A stretch of 64,000 bases of DNA from Serilophus lunatus (Eukaryota > Chordata > Aves > Passeriformes > Eurylaimidae): assembly GCA_013399895.1 (NCBI GenBank), contig VXBA01001778.1, forward strand, positions 664,096 through 728,095. Direction: 5' to 3'. Below are positions 1 through 13,456 of this stretch, piece after piece. A program made the translations under genes and the position numbers. The number at the start of each line of letters is the position of its first letter. The first letter of the stretch is position 1. The notes beneath the pieces are model-generated. The model saw nothing but the letters and a program-made list of their open reading frames with translations, had not been told where the DNA came from and did no database searches.

Positions 1-175
1 CGCGGGGCCGTCCCGCGCCCGCCGGGGGAGAGCGGCGTTCTTCCAGCGGGAAGTTTGCGGTGTTTTATCGAGACTGGGGCGGCAGGGAGAGCGAGGAGGT
101 GGGAAAAATGTCGGGAGTGGAGGCGGAGAACACTCCCACCAGCGGACCTGGTTGCGAAGGAGCCTCTTTGAGGCG
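1..175 (+). other. Candidate first exon ending at a consensus-like donor
   Basis: Bases 173-181 read GCG|GTGAGC across 175/176, a good vertebrate 5' splice site inside the CpG island. An ATG at 109 with A at -3 opens 23 codons and reaches TGA exactly at the donor (TGA 178-180), so spliced coding use of roughly 22 codons is possible; I do not recognise the short peptide. Inference: this could be the noncoding first exon of NLGN4, because neuroligin genes commonly have an untranslated first exon separated from the first coding exon by a long intron. No RNA evidence is available. An alternative is the first exon of an unrelated gene. Confidence 0.35.
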
Positions 176-290
176 GTGAGCCGGGAGGGACGGCAGCGGC
201 TGTGGCACGGGGTGCCTGTGTCCGGCTGTCCGAGCCCGCAGGCTCTGTGGAGGTGCTGCTTGTGACAGGAACGGCTGGCACGCACAGGCA
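1..290. promoter_or_regulatory. Edge of a CpG island, probable promoter region
   Basis: The first ~290 bases are strongly GC-rich with dense CpG and G-rich, Sp1-like boxes (for example GGGGCGG near 76). Within about 150 bases the sequence changes to the AT-rich, CpG-poor composition seen through most of the window. In birds and mammals such an isolated island normally marks a promoter and first exon. The left part is cut off by the window edge, so the transcription start, strand and gene are unknown. A good donor on the + strand (see 1-175) favours transcription to the right, towards the NLGN4 exon. A promoter for a leftward gene, or a bidirectional promoter, is equally allowed by what is visible. 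Confidence 0.6.
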
Positions 291-3200
291 CGTTTAGATG
301 TTTTGCATTTAGGAACAAACCACCACCACCACCGAAAAAAAAAACAACCCCAAACCCAACACTCTCCTTCGAAAAAACCTTCTTTGGCCATGTTTGATAA
401 GCGTTAAAAGCAAACCACTATGAAATTCTAGTCTGATTTTTGAATTTAACTTTATGTTAGGAGCGTACATACATGAGAAGTAGGTTATTAAAAAATTCTT
501 AATTGAAGGAATTTGCAGTTAGATCAAAATGAAAATTCCTGGTATTTTTCTCCTCCAAAACATAAATACAACTGCTAATATAAAGATCTCATAAATGAAA
601 AGGCAATAGTCCATATCTCACAGGGCAAAAATTAAGTTTATTAATTATTAAATATATAAATCTTCTGCTAGCACTAAGAAAATAAACTGTCATTTAAGAA
701 ATAGTTATTTACGCTAGTTTTAATTCCTAGATAAGAGTACGGCTTTGCGTTGTAAAAGTGAACTGATTTCAAGTGTCAAATGAACCCTGCATTTTATATT
801 CATTTTACTTAAAAAAGATGCATTTTATGTTCTGTCAATATAAGTAGGTTTCTATATAGGTAGCCTCTATACAGGTGTACATTAAGGCACATCTTACTGT
901 ATAGAGAGTTGCATGCATTGTCTTGTGAATCATTCCAATGAATCATTAAAGTCTGAGAACATGAAAACATACAGTTTCTGGTTACTCTAAACAGCAAAAT
1001 CTATGTTAGTATGTAATTTTCTCAGAATAATAGAAAAAGAAATTTGATTTTGACCTTACTTATATAATCTTCAAAGTATTACTTCTTTGTATATAAATAG
1101 AGCTGTTACTGCTCTCTCGCTTCTCTAGTGATAAGCCGGTGTATCGTATGGATCCAGTTATTGTGTGTATGTTGTGTGGAAGTACAACCTATTAAGTTGT
1201 ATCAGACACTAAAACTGAAATTTAGTTTGACATCCAAAACATTCTGGTCCTCAAGAGGACCAAGCAAATTCAAGAATAGTTTGAATCATTTTTTTATTTT
1301 TTTTTTCCATTGAATTCAATGGTCCTTAGTTTTGGTCTGTATTAGAATACAGATTTGGTCTGTATTAGAATACAGGTAAGAAAATACATTTTCTTTCTTC
1401 TGCATTTCTGGAGGGGGTGATCACCTGCCCACTGTTGTTTTAAAATGCAGTGCTGTATCAAAAACATGTAGACTGTAATTTTTTTTTCTTGATCAGCAAA
1501 GCACAGTGATCAGTATAATTTCTTTTAAGGGCATCACAATGAAAGCAAACAAAAACAAGCCTTATAGCATGAATGAAACAGACCAACTGGATTAAATTAG
1601 GATAAGTGATAAAATTGATAGATTTACTGGAGATGCCATCCTATCCTATCCTGTCCTGTAAAAGGTACAAACAGTATCTTTTTAGGTGATGCCATGTTCT
1701 TGAGCAGGTCATTCACCCGAAAATTTTTCCATTTGATAAAAATGTCAATCTTAATAGCATGCTTCAGCTGAAGACCTCTCATGTAGAGGTACAGGCAAGA
1801 TGCAGAAAGAAAAGCTGTTTAAGTGAAGCTTTGTATTAAAGATATTGTATAGAAACAAGGATTTGTTTGCCCCTTTTTTTAACAAAAAAGTGATTCAAGC
1901 AACATTAACTGACTGCTACATAGAGGTTTGCACATTTGTTTTTGACAGGTTCTCAATACAGCCTCCTGTTGGCCTTTCAAACATGCATGCTGCTATTTGA
2001 TGGCTGAATCACATAGTGTAAAGAACAGCTCCACCTGGATAGGACAGGAATAAGCATCATGCTATAACCAGCATATAATTTAGTCATTCTGTCACTTGGA
2101 GACTTGTCATCAGGATTCAAGATCTCTTCTGCATGAGTAAATTGGTTAGTTATGTGCACTGAATTATAAGGCTTTGGGTCTTTAAAGAAATAAAAAAAAA
2201 TCTAATAAAACATAAACACGAGCTACACAAATCAATATCAGCATCTCATGTCCAGCTGCAGCTGTCCTCTGTCAGAGTTCAACTCAGGTGCTCTCAAGCA
2301 ATGTTTGTAAAGTGTTCATGTTGTGAGCTGTTTCCATCCACACATCTAACAGGGTTATGTGCTCAACTCTGTCACCTTTTAATAGTTCTCCACTTCTCAT
2401 TGTGTTTGTTTTAGTAGTCCCAGATTGGATTTGAAAGAAAAAAAAGCAACAATAAAAAATACCCCAACACCAAAGAGAAAAAGTAGCTTGCTGTCTAGTG
2501 GAGGAAGAACGAGTTTTATTAACAATACTCTTGGATAATTTTTGGCAATGAGATAGGGTACAAGAGTAATAAACTGTTCTTAACTTGGATAAAAGGGTAG
2601 AGGAAGAGAAAGTTGAAAACTAAGATTTATAGACAGTTTGCAGTGGTTGAATTTAAAAGGTAGGGAATTATTTGAAGATGTTACCTGCAAGCTTATTTCT
2701 AACCAATGTAAACTAATGAGGATGAATTTTTACATGAAAAATAAGCTGTATAAGAGACAAGGTTACTTTATGGATTGCATGCATAACTGGCATGAGGGTC
2801 TGAATAGAAGCAGCCTTTGTAGAGCACTGCCTTATCCTGTGAGATCTGCAGTGGGTCTTTACCAGTGGCATGGCTAATTCAAACCGAATGCATTACCACA
2901 TGCTGGAACGATCCCTAGCTAGGAATGCTCAGATTTTTACTGTAATAATCTAAAAATAAATTGTCGTCACTGATGTCACAATGTATGATTCTTTCGTCTG
3001 TCTTCTGTGCTGAGCCCACACACTACTCAGTGTCATAGTACATATTTCGCAAAGTGTATGCCACTGACTAACTTCAGTAGAGGGTTGGTTAGGATTTTCC
3101 ACGCTTCTCTATCTTCTATTATTTATGTACTAACTGAGATTTGCAACTTGATGGGGGGGCTGAGCCTTTGAAGAGAGGCAAGCTTTGAAAATGAATGGCA

Positions 3201-6200
3201 CTCTTACTAATTCTGCAGTGACTGTTAGGATTTCATATATAGGATCAATATAAGCACAAATTTGTATTTACTTGTGTATGAGTTTATTTTTAAACAAATT
3301 AAAAATATTTTTAAAATTTTATTTATACAGATCATTAAGACTAAACCACTTCAGTATTTTAGGGTAGTATATGGCAGGTGAAATAGTAGTGGTATGATTG
3401 GATGGTGGTAGCAAACTTCCATCAAGCAGTATTTTTCAGATTTGCATCTGTTGAATGTAGTAGACAAAATCAGACAGCCTACTGCTTCTCTATGGAGATG
3501 AGTTCAGAGGGAAGATCTTTCCTTTGTCCTCCGGGTGGAGGTAGTCATTGCCAATTAGGAGAGGTATAGGACAGCCAGAAACGGAAGAGGACAATCATGA
3601 ATAGGATTTCTGTCACAAAGTGTTAATTGAAGTGGTCTAATGGCTTGATTATTTTGAAAATGTCTGTTACTGTAGTGTCTGGATGGCTACAGGCCCAGTA
3701 CAGAGCTGAGAAGAACAAATTTTCAAGCTCTGTAGCATCGCTGTCAAATTACTGGTCTTTCCAGGACTGACCAGCCGTCTTGGTCAGTGCCATCATGTGG
3801 TGATCTTGTGATATTGTTGCCAGACATGCCTGGGTTAGTGATCAAGCTTCTTGATGTTTTAATGTCCATTGGAACATTTAGTGAAAGGATACTCGGTTTA
3901 ATGCCAACAAGTCGTTAATAAACCTTTTTTTTTATAGAAATGCTATTGAGAGGGCTCGAATAAATTAGGTATATATTTTCTGTAACAGGGTTTTTTTACG
4001 TTTTTGAACTCTGGTGGAAAGTAAGTGGACGGACTTCAGTAACTCTTCTGTTTGGTGGGTTTTTTTGGTCCAAAACAGATTTCAGTAATCACCTCCAAAT
4101 GTCTACAAATAGTATGTTATATGTCACACTTTTGACTTCTGATGCATAAAAATCCTACTTCCTATCCATCCAAATGTAATAAAATGGGACAAAGGTCTTT
4201 TGAAACAAAAGAATTTGGAATGGAATCAGATTCTTAGTGTTTATTTCTGTATCTTCATTTTTTTACTGACTTTTGTAGTATTGATTTTTTGACTTAATTT
4301 CTAAGTTTTGTACAAATCTAATGCTTGAAACTAGATGTGCTGGACAGTTTTTCTTTTTTTTAACTAAAGATTTTTGCAGACACTACACAGAACTTTGCAA
4401 TTAAAAAGAGCAAGGAATTACTCAAAATTTATCAAGAGCTTAATTACACATCTAAAAAATAATTTTTTTGAAAAAAAATAAGCTTTCCCCTCACTTCTAT
4501 TTACTTACTTTACTCCAGCAATCTGTATCCCTTGTCTGTGAAATACATCTTTTGAGCACTTGGTCCTATACGTAATAAATTACCTGGAAATCATATAAGA
4601 AATACTATGATTTGAGATATGATTCTTCCTTTTCTGATTTACTGTAAATGTTTTTCAGATTTATCTTTTCAAACAAACAGAATTAGCATATTATTCCTAT
4701 AGGACACCATATAAGCCATATGCTGTCTAAGGTACAATACATTTTTACTCATTTTCTTATTGGATGTAGCATAAATGATTATTATTAAAAAACTTGTGTA
4801 ACACGACTGATGTAAACAGACCATTGGCAGACTAATGTCATGCACCCAGGTCTTGTTGGATTCAGTGCAAAGCTACCCATTAATTTTAAAAGACTTTTGG
4901 TCAGGTCCTATGAATAAGTAGTATTTGGATAAAATTGTATGGAGTATTTGCATAGAATTAGCAATGTCAAACATTTAGCATAAAAGTTTTCTTCCAACTT
5001 CCCTCTGAGTTCTGCTAATGAAACTGCCTTCAGACCTCGGTTTGAATGAAGAAATAAATCATAGGCTCTGAAAAATAATGCATCTCCATCCCTTCCTTGA
5101 AGAGCTTGTAGTAGGAGTCGAGGATTATGCACACTAAAGAAGTATCCTACATGATATGGGAGCATATACTGTCTTAACTTATGTTCTGATGACTGTTTAT
5201 AAAGACAAATGGTTGCACAGACTTGTTTTGATCTGTGACTTCTTCCTGAAATTTCTTGGATTTGCTTTACGAAGAAACTGGACGTGTGTTGTAGATGGAG
5301 TACACACGTCCCGTCTGTACACCTCTCCATACAGTCATCTTATTAATTGTGGTTGTACTGAAGTGTGAAGACAGTTTTTGTCTAATCTCCAAACTAGCAT
5401 TTTAATACTGTTATATTATTTCCCTGGATATTCAATTGTATTATTTTTGGATCATATTTTTCAATATTATTTTATAGATGTTTGTGACAAAAAAGGGCAA
5501 AAATCCTCTACCGGATTCCAGAGGAAATATGTATGAAGAGGTGAAACCTGTGTTAATCTTCAATGCATCTGTCATGAACAAAACTCTCTGAAGTTTATTA
5601 AGTAATAGGGCTGTATCTGAATTTCATGGGATGTCTTAAGCAAACAGCAAAAAAAAGATTACAGGAACAACTAAGAAGGCAGCTAGTGAGTTATGCTGTT
5701 TGAAATATACCCTTCACCCAAACTTTAGTGCAGCTGGTTCGCTGCAGCACTTCAGGACAGCATTCACCAATCATAATGTTCCTTCCCACTCAGGTACATA
5801 GTCACTTATTTGTTTGCTGTAGTTTCCCACGACAAATATATCTCTATCACTAATGTAATTATTATGATGTCTGCCTTCTGCATTTTGTATCATCTACATG
5901 AAAGCAAATATAAGTTCTCAGTACACAATGGCATGAGGGGAAGTAGAACTTTCTGCAAATTATGCACAGCTGGACAAATGAGCTGTGGTGCCTGAGGCTG
6001 TGAATTTGTATTAGCACAGCCAGCAGTAGGTCTGCTGCCTGAATTAGAAATGTTCGGTGTGTAGTTTCCAAATGTGCAGGTGGTGAATTTGGGGACAGAT
6101 GATGTAGATCCAGTGGTTTTGACAGATTAAATAATAGCAGTTGGCATAACTGGAAATTAATCATGGAGCTGGAGAAGATCTCCTTAGGGAAGAGCTGGCA

Positions 6201-9200
6201 TATTAATTTCATGCTCATTGTGATAGTACTTTGCTTTAGTTCAGGTGGACAAGTTATGGTGCAGGATAGGTGGACTTACTGCTTCGATCTAAACAGTTTT
6301 AACTGTTATTAAGAAAATATCTTTATTTTTATATTATTATATTTGTGATGTCTTTTTCTCAAGATCTTGTAGGCAAAATTTTGTTTCAGTTACAGTTTTT
6401 GAGGATAAATGCTTAGGAATATGACAATGCAGGCCAGCTGACACTTATATGTAAAAAAAAAAAAATAAAAAAAATTAGAGCATGTAGTTAGGCGGTTTAA
6501 TTTTTCTATGTCTTCCTTTTCCACAAGGTTGGTTTGTTTGTCTGTTTTTTCTTTTCCTGTAACTTTATAATATGTCTTGGCATCCCAGAGCCTGTGACAT
6601 GTTTTCCATTCACTTATAAAGGTGTAATACTGATCAATATAATGACCATGGCTTCAATATCCAAAGGAAAAAACACATTATGTCTTGGGCAATTTGCATT
6701 AGCAGTTCTGTTGTGCTGAATTTGAGAGTCTTTTTTTGAAGAATTTATTGTTCTAGCAGTCAAAATTATATTAGCAATACAGTAGAAGCTACATTAGCAA
6801 GGCTGTAGAAAGGACAGGAGATAGCTGTAGTACTGGCGGAGTGTTGAATTATCTTAGGTATTAGCTAGATAACACTGGAAAGCTAAGTAAGTCTTGCATT
6901 TTGTGTATGAGTGATCACTGGATAATAACACGTCACGGAACTGTCCTTCTCTGATAGATTTCAGGGATTTTTTGACCCTAGAGGGTGGCCATTTGATTAG
7001 GCTTGATACTTCACTTCTTGCTGAAACCAGTTAGAGCTGATTTATTCAAGAGGAATCAAAATGTCTGAAGTTGAAGAAGATAGTGGATGGAGCCTGAGAT
7101 GTCAGTGAGGATGATGGAGAGATGATCCAGTTCCATTCTGGAAGAAAATGAATGGATTTATTGACAATAATGATACCATTTGTAACACCATGTCTACCTC
7201 TTAAGGCCTGGAAGCTAACCACTAAGCATATTTATGTCTAAGATGAGGAGACTGCATATTCCAGTTCTTACCTTTTCCTCTGTGCAAGATAAGGATGCTC
7301 CTTAAATGACCCAATCCCTTATTCATTATCCCTAACTTGCTGGGGTGTTTATGTTCTCTTACTTCTCATTGCCTCAAGACTGCCTAGTCGGTATATAGAC
7401 ACGCAAGGAGCTGCAGACAGATGACCAGTTTCGAAGGAAAGGTTAACATGGTTAACTATCAGAAAAAGAATACGACGCACAGGCATACTAGACATACAAG
7501 AGCATAGAGAGTATAGTAGTAAGAAGACTGGCAATTCAAATACTATATTCTGAAAAACCTATATTAAAAGGATATGGATCAAAGTGGATTTACAAGAGGA
7601 GATGATGCTTCTGGGCATGAGAGTTTGGTTTAGTCTGCGGTGCTGCAGTATAGTAGAAGTTATGGATCGAGGTAAAAGTACAATTCTTAGTGTCACCATT
7701 ACTCTGTAGGAATCTAGATTGTATGTGTTGAAATGAAGTCTGTTTTCCTCAGAATAATATTCTAAAATATTTTTTTAACCAAATAAAGTATTTATTGAAA
7801 TAAAGCCATTGCTTTTTAAGGAAAGCATATCCAGTCATATCTTCAACGAGTATACTTCTATTTACGAATGCTTGTTTGTTTTTAACCTTTTTTTCCTAAG
7901 AATCATAGCAAATTGTCTTATTTGTTTCATTTCAAATACATGGCTTTTTGGGGAATGTGTTTTGTTGTTTTTTTTTTTTTTCCTCGACTGTCCTTTTTTG
8001 TTTATGTGCTTTCATTTTTTGTTTTTTCCCACACAGGCAAATTTTACTATTAACCTGCAGTTCTTCAGATAAACTAATCTTGCAGAGCAGTACATGCAGA
8101 ATAGCGAGAAATTTACCCGGGGTTATATAAAGGAAGGCTTAGCAAATTATGTGGGTTTTAATGGTTCTGTCACTGGTACATGGAGGGGAGAAGGGAAGAA
8201 AATTAAAGTAAAATGTATCTTCATCCTACTCATATACATCACTCAAAGATATTAATGTAATAGTTGGTAAAGAATGTGCAGTCACTGCTGTACCATTAGT
8301 TCAGGTCTAAGTTATATTCTGTAATTACAGAGCTCTACTCTGATCACTTTTTAATGCAAAACAGAATTGATATTCTCTGCTCAGCTCAAATCAGTAGATA
8401 TTTGGTAAGAAATAAAGCAGCCAGAAGAAAAGTTTTTCCTCAGAGGAAACTAGCCTTTCCTGTTTTAATAAACAAACTTCTCCTCTCTATATAAATGGAC
8501 ATAATGCTTACAATACCAATTTTAAGAGCAATTTTTCTTTACTTTCTGTGAGCCATATATTTAAAAGATTGCAAGCATAACTAAGATCTCATCAATCCTC
8601 TTTTTGCATTGGTTTACATCATTGTCTTCAGTGTCACTGTGCCTAATATTTGAGTTTCTAGAAGTATTTAGTGCTTAAAAAACATAGTCAGGTCCCAGGA
8701 TTTTCTCCCTCTTTTTGCAGCTATCATCTCATCATTTAATGTATTAATTTGGCAAAGGTCTCTTTTCAGCTGAGAAGAACTTGTTCTCTGTGGAGTAAAT
8801 CGTTTACTAGGCCACTATATATGTTTGCCCTAGTGAATGCAAGTGAAATGGTGCATTGCAAATTCGTGTAGCTGCATTAACCTTCTTGACACTGTGACTC
8901 TGGAAAGTTAAGATGAAGATAGAGGTGAATGACAGTAGGTGGTGAAAATGAGATTCTTGAACATGGTGCACATTTTACTATGTGTAAATAGGGATACAAC
9001 TTAAGTGATCTTTAGAGATAAAGTTATATTTTATTTGTCCTATTTAGATGATTCCTTGCTAAATAAGAAGATTATATTTTATCAAAATTTAAAGTGAGGT
9101 GGAAATGGTTTTAGGTTCTAATCCATGGTAATTTCTAGTATTTGCTCAGATTTTGTGTGTAGACAGCTAGAATTTTCATGTACAGAAGGAACAAAAATGA

Positions 9201-9879
9201 AATGGAGGCAAAAAACTCCACTACAACATTCTTTATTACTTTACACCAATTTCTTTTTCTGCTTTGACACGCACCAGGATTCATTATTTATAGTACATAC
9301 TTTCTATGAATAAATAAACACTGAATTTTACGTAAGGAGGTATCTCAGCTCAGAAGTAGTTTTCTAGAGAAGATTAATACAAAGTTTGGCTGAAGAATTC
9401 AGTCTTTTTAGAACAATATTTTACCTTTATTTGCAACAGCATAAACATTATTCCACCAAAAAAAATAAAATAGATGAAGATAAAGAATCTAGGCTTTGTC
9501 CAGAGTATTACATGCTTTCCAAAGTTGTTCATATATCTTTGAGAATAGATTTTTTTGGGGAGGGAGGAGATGAACAAAGGAATTATTTGTTTGCATATTT
9601 GTTTTCTTCATTCAGTTTTTATTTGGCTAATGTCTGGTAGAGGATGAAATTCTTCACAGGTATCTAGACTGAGAAAACTGCAAAGCTGTGACACCCATCA
9701 ATGATACTTCAGAAATGCACAAAATGACCACATTGGGAAGGATAGGAGAATGTGAGCCTACACAAATACAGAATGAGGATATAGCTTCGGCACTCGGACT
9801 AGGAAATTCTTATGGATTCTCTGATCTGGATGTAACTAAGGTCATGCCAAGAGTCGCTCTGGCCTGTCCATCAAGATAC
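291..9879. other. AT-rich noncoding DNA, no gene recognised
   Basis: Nearly 9.6 kb of AT-rich sequence with many stops in all frames. Visible items are A and T homopolymers (for example 6453-6475 and 7969-7981), a 23-bp tandem duplication at 1331-1376 and one longer antisense open frame at 4908-5330 that is discussed as a finding. No CR1 copy was recognised. If the CpG island belongs to NLGN4, this is the start of its first intron. Confidence 0.6.
1331..1376. repeat. 23-bp tandem duplication with internal inverted repeat
   Basis: Two head-to-tail copies of a 23-base unit (1331-1353 and 1354-1376) differ only at their last base. Each contains a perfect 7-bp inverted repeat with a 2-base centre, CTGTATT-AG-AATACAG. 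The second copy runs into GGTAAG and so makes a donor-like ACAG|GTAAG. Confidence 0.85.
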
Positions 9880-11070
9880 TGCAGGTTGCAAGTTGTGCGA
9901 TGACATGGCACGTACAAGACAACCGGGGGATCAGGCACAGCCAGCGTGGGTTTAGGAATGGCATGTACGGCCTGACCAGTGTGATGACCCTTAATGGCTA
10001 GTGGAGGGAAAGGCTGTGGATGTAGTCTACCTGGACTTCAGCAAAGTTTCTCAAATCATTTTCCTGGAGAAGCTGGCAGCCCATGGCTTGGACAGTTGTA
10101 CTCTTCATTGAATTAAAAACTGACTGGATGGACAGGCTCGGAGGATGGTGGTGAATGGAGTTATATTCAGTTGTCATCCAGACGCAAGTAGTGTTCCTCA
10201 GGATTCAGTGTTAGGGTCAGTCTTGTTTCACATCTTCTTTGATGATCTGGATGAGGGAATTGAGTCCACCCTGACTGACTTTGCAGAGGACAGCAGGTTG
10301 TGCTAGAGTGTTGATCTGCTCAAGGGTAGGAAGGGTGCACTTCAGTCACAACAACATCTAGTATCACTATAGGCTTAGGGAAGAGTGGCTAGAAAGCTGG
10401 CCGGCAGAAAGGGACCTAGCAGAAAAGGGGTGCTTGTCAACAGCCGGCTAGACGTGAGCCATCAGTGTGCACAGGAGGCCAGTGGCATCCTGGCTTGTAT
10501 CAGAAATAGTTTGGTCAGCCGTACCAGGGAGGTGATTATCCACCTGTGTGGCCACACCTTGAATACTATGTTCATTCTCTAGTCCTTTCACTACATGAAA
10601 TACAGTGAGGTACTGGAGTGAGTCCAGAGAAGGGTAGTAGAGCTAGTGAAGGGTCTAGAGCATAAGTCATAGGAGGAGCGACTGAAGGAGCTGAAGTTAT
10701 TTAGCCTGGAGAAAAGGAGTCTTACCTTATTACTCTCTACAACTACCTGAAAAAAAAGTTGTAGCCAGGTGTGGGTCAGCCTCTTCTCCTGGGAAACAAG
10801 CGATAGGACCAGAGGAAGTAGCCTCAAGCTGCACCAGGAGAGATTCAGGTTGGACACCAGGAAGAATTTCTTCATGGAAAGGGTGATTAAACATTGGAAT
10901 GGGCTGCCCAGGGAAGGGGTGGAGGCACCATCCCTGGAAATGTTGAAGAACCAACTGGATTTGCCACTTAGTGCTATGGTTTAGGTGACATAGTGATGTT
11001 CAGTCAAAGGTTGAGCTCAATGATCTTGGACATCTTTTCTAGTCTTAATGATTCTGATTTTATGATTCTG
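9880..11070 (+). mobile_element. CR1 LINE fragment, 3' part, sense
   Basis: This is a 5'-truncated CR1-type non-LTR retrotransposon reading left to right. It contains the decayed end of the reverse-transcriptase reading frame (around 9990-10290, the GTGGATGTAGTCTACCTGG-type region) followed by the family's C-terminal and 3' untranslated segments. It ends with the CR1 tail at about 11,040-11,070 (ATGATTCTGATTTTATGATTCTG-like). Stops and frameshifts interrupt it, so it cannot make a working protein; the short open frames inside it on both strands are remnants. The left boundary is approximate. Confidence 0.9.
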
Positions 11071-13383
11071 ACTTCTTTTCCTTTCTTTTTTTCCTGTTCT
11101 GGCACCTTAGAGACATAGGAAAGAATTTTCATTCTAGATTTTCATAAGCGATGTTCCACAAAGTGTGTTGGTTGTTTCAGTTATTGATGTTGTTAGTCTT
11201 TTTTTGCTATGTACTATATTTAGTTCTTCTCTATCATAAACTGAAGTCTACAAAAAAAAAAAAAAAAAAAATCAGGAAAAGAGATGCAGAAGGATGGGTA
11301 AGAAAGAGACCAGTCTCGCTGTAGTTGTAGATTTTCCCACAAGTACCTGCCATATGAAACTGTTGGGATCTGCAGTTGCAAGAGTGTGATCATAAAGACA
11401 TCTAGAGTTTGAGAACATCAAGGGAAAAAGAAAAATAATGTTGTGGAGGCTCTGGAAGACTGCCTCAGCAGTTTAGGGGAAAACTTACAGAGCTGTGAGT
11501 TACAGATCCTTGGCATTATTAAGGCTGAGACACTAGTATACTCAAGGCAAAACATGCTTTAAGAGCATTCATGAATGAAAAATTCCTATTAGATCACTTA
11601 AACTTAACATCAGAGATAAAAATCATGTAGACATAACTTCAGACATTTTCCTGAATATTTCTTTTTTCTCAAGAAGGGAGTGTATAGACAATTCCAAGGG
11701 TCTTTTTGTTTGTATTTGTCTTGCTCTAGTTAAAGGCATAGTGTATCAATAGAATACCTTTATTTTTAAACTATGTAGTGATATTTTTAAGGTGAAAACC
11801 CGCAATTTACTTCATGCTTTGTTTTATTCATGTAAATAGAACCAGTACTTGTTTGTGGACTGTTTGAAAATGCAAAGTGACTTTGTATTCCCTTGTTACT
11901 TTTATTTTTCATGATGGATCCTTTGGAAGGAAGGATGTCCTCTCTCCTAGGACTGCATCATTTATCAAACAGTAATTGCCATGGTACATTTAGATGCACT
12001 ATGACTTTGTAAATCATCACAAGAATTTCCCAATATTCACATTACCCAGTGCCTCAAGGTATTCCAAAATACAAAATCTAGCCACAGGCATTAACAACAC
12101 ATGCAGAGTTACTACTGTCATATTTTGGTGCTGTTCCCAGAAATGCCATATTCAGAAGACTGTACTTTGAGGAATGATGCTGAATAATCAGATGCTAAAT
12201 TCATTAGAAGCTAAGGTAGCACAGCAGGGAATACAGTGTTATTCTTGATGATCATGGCTTTTGTAGTGGCAAACAAAACTGCCTGCAGAATTTCTTGATC
12301 TGGTACTGACTGATTCAGTCTTTGAAACTATTTCCAACACTGGCAGATTTTTTCATCACATCTTTCTTAATAGTCCAGGTCTTAATAGACCATAAATGAG
12401 ATTGGTTGTTCAGTGGCTGGATGTCTTCAGACTAATCATTCTTAGAGGTTGGCTGATGCATACTGAAGAAGCTGTTGTGGGATTGTTAGATGTCTGGTAT
12501 ATTTGAATGCTATTGATAGTCTAGGATCTAACCTTAACTGGAGGTTGTTATTGTACATACCAGATGTCTGAATCATCAGACTGTAGTTTTTTGAACTTTT
12601 GCGTGCTAGCAAGTTTCTCACAGTTTGTTGTGGTTTATTAGTGTCAAGAAATTTCATTCTTCTTTCCAACATTGTCATTCAATGGTTTTAGTCATATGTT
12701 AAAAATACAAAATACTCAGTTGTGATGTATGAAGATCAGGATATATGAAAAAGAGTATTTTATATGCTACTTACCTGCAAATGTGTTCTGTGTGAGATAT
12801 AATTTTTTAAAAATGTGTGAAGGAGTTTTATAGGATTTTCAATTATTCTTAAATTAAAAGGGGTGAAAAAAAATAAAATGGGCATAGCATCTATCTGAAA
12901 TAATTGTAATGGATGTTTTACTGTGGCTGAGTTTAACGACTCAGACTGTCATCTCCTATTCCTTTGCAAGCTTTGCTAAACAGAAAACTGGAGATGTGAC
13001 TAAATTTTTTAGGGGTGACAAATGCAATGTAGGATGGTTAACATTTAGAAGACTAAGTTCACATTATAATAATTGGAAATTTCTTAGGTATTTCAGAAGG
13101 AAAATCTTCATGAGTTGCCCGCTTAAATGTATTTAACTCAAGGAATAAAATTTAAACTCCCAAAAGCAGCAATAAACCCAGCAGTTTTCATTTATAGCCA
13201 ATACTGAACATTCTAAACCCTCTACTCTTTATGGCACTATGAATTAATTGTAATATAAAAATTTGTAAGCAGAAAACTAGCTTTATTATTTATAATAATA
13301 GCTGACCATATTATATACTCTAATTACTGACCAATAATTCTGCTTCACAAATTTACTGAAGGATACCAATGGAGAGAAAAACT

Positions 13384-13456
13384 AATGTAATATAATGTAA
13401 TGTAATAAATATAATATAATATAATATAATATAATATAATATAATATAATATAATA
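13384..13456. repeat. (TAATA)n pentanucleotide microsatellite
   Basis: An imperfect left part (TAATG/TAATA variants) passes into about nine perfect 5-base units. It is a simple sequence repeat, likely length-polymorphic. Confidence 0.95.

Noticed and set aside
65..391. 108-codon minus-strand open frame in the CpG island
   Set aside because: GC-rich sequence has few stops; the frame includes a CCACCACCACC run read as tryptophans and phenylalanines, and no domain is visible.
7059..7200. ATGTCTGAAGTTGAAGAAGA stretch resembling a coding start
   Set aside because: The frame closes after a few codons and no continuation in another frame is convincing.
10385..10984. Several overlapping open frames on both strands
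   Set aside because: All lie inside the CR1 copy at 9880-11,070 and are its remnants or shadows.
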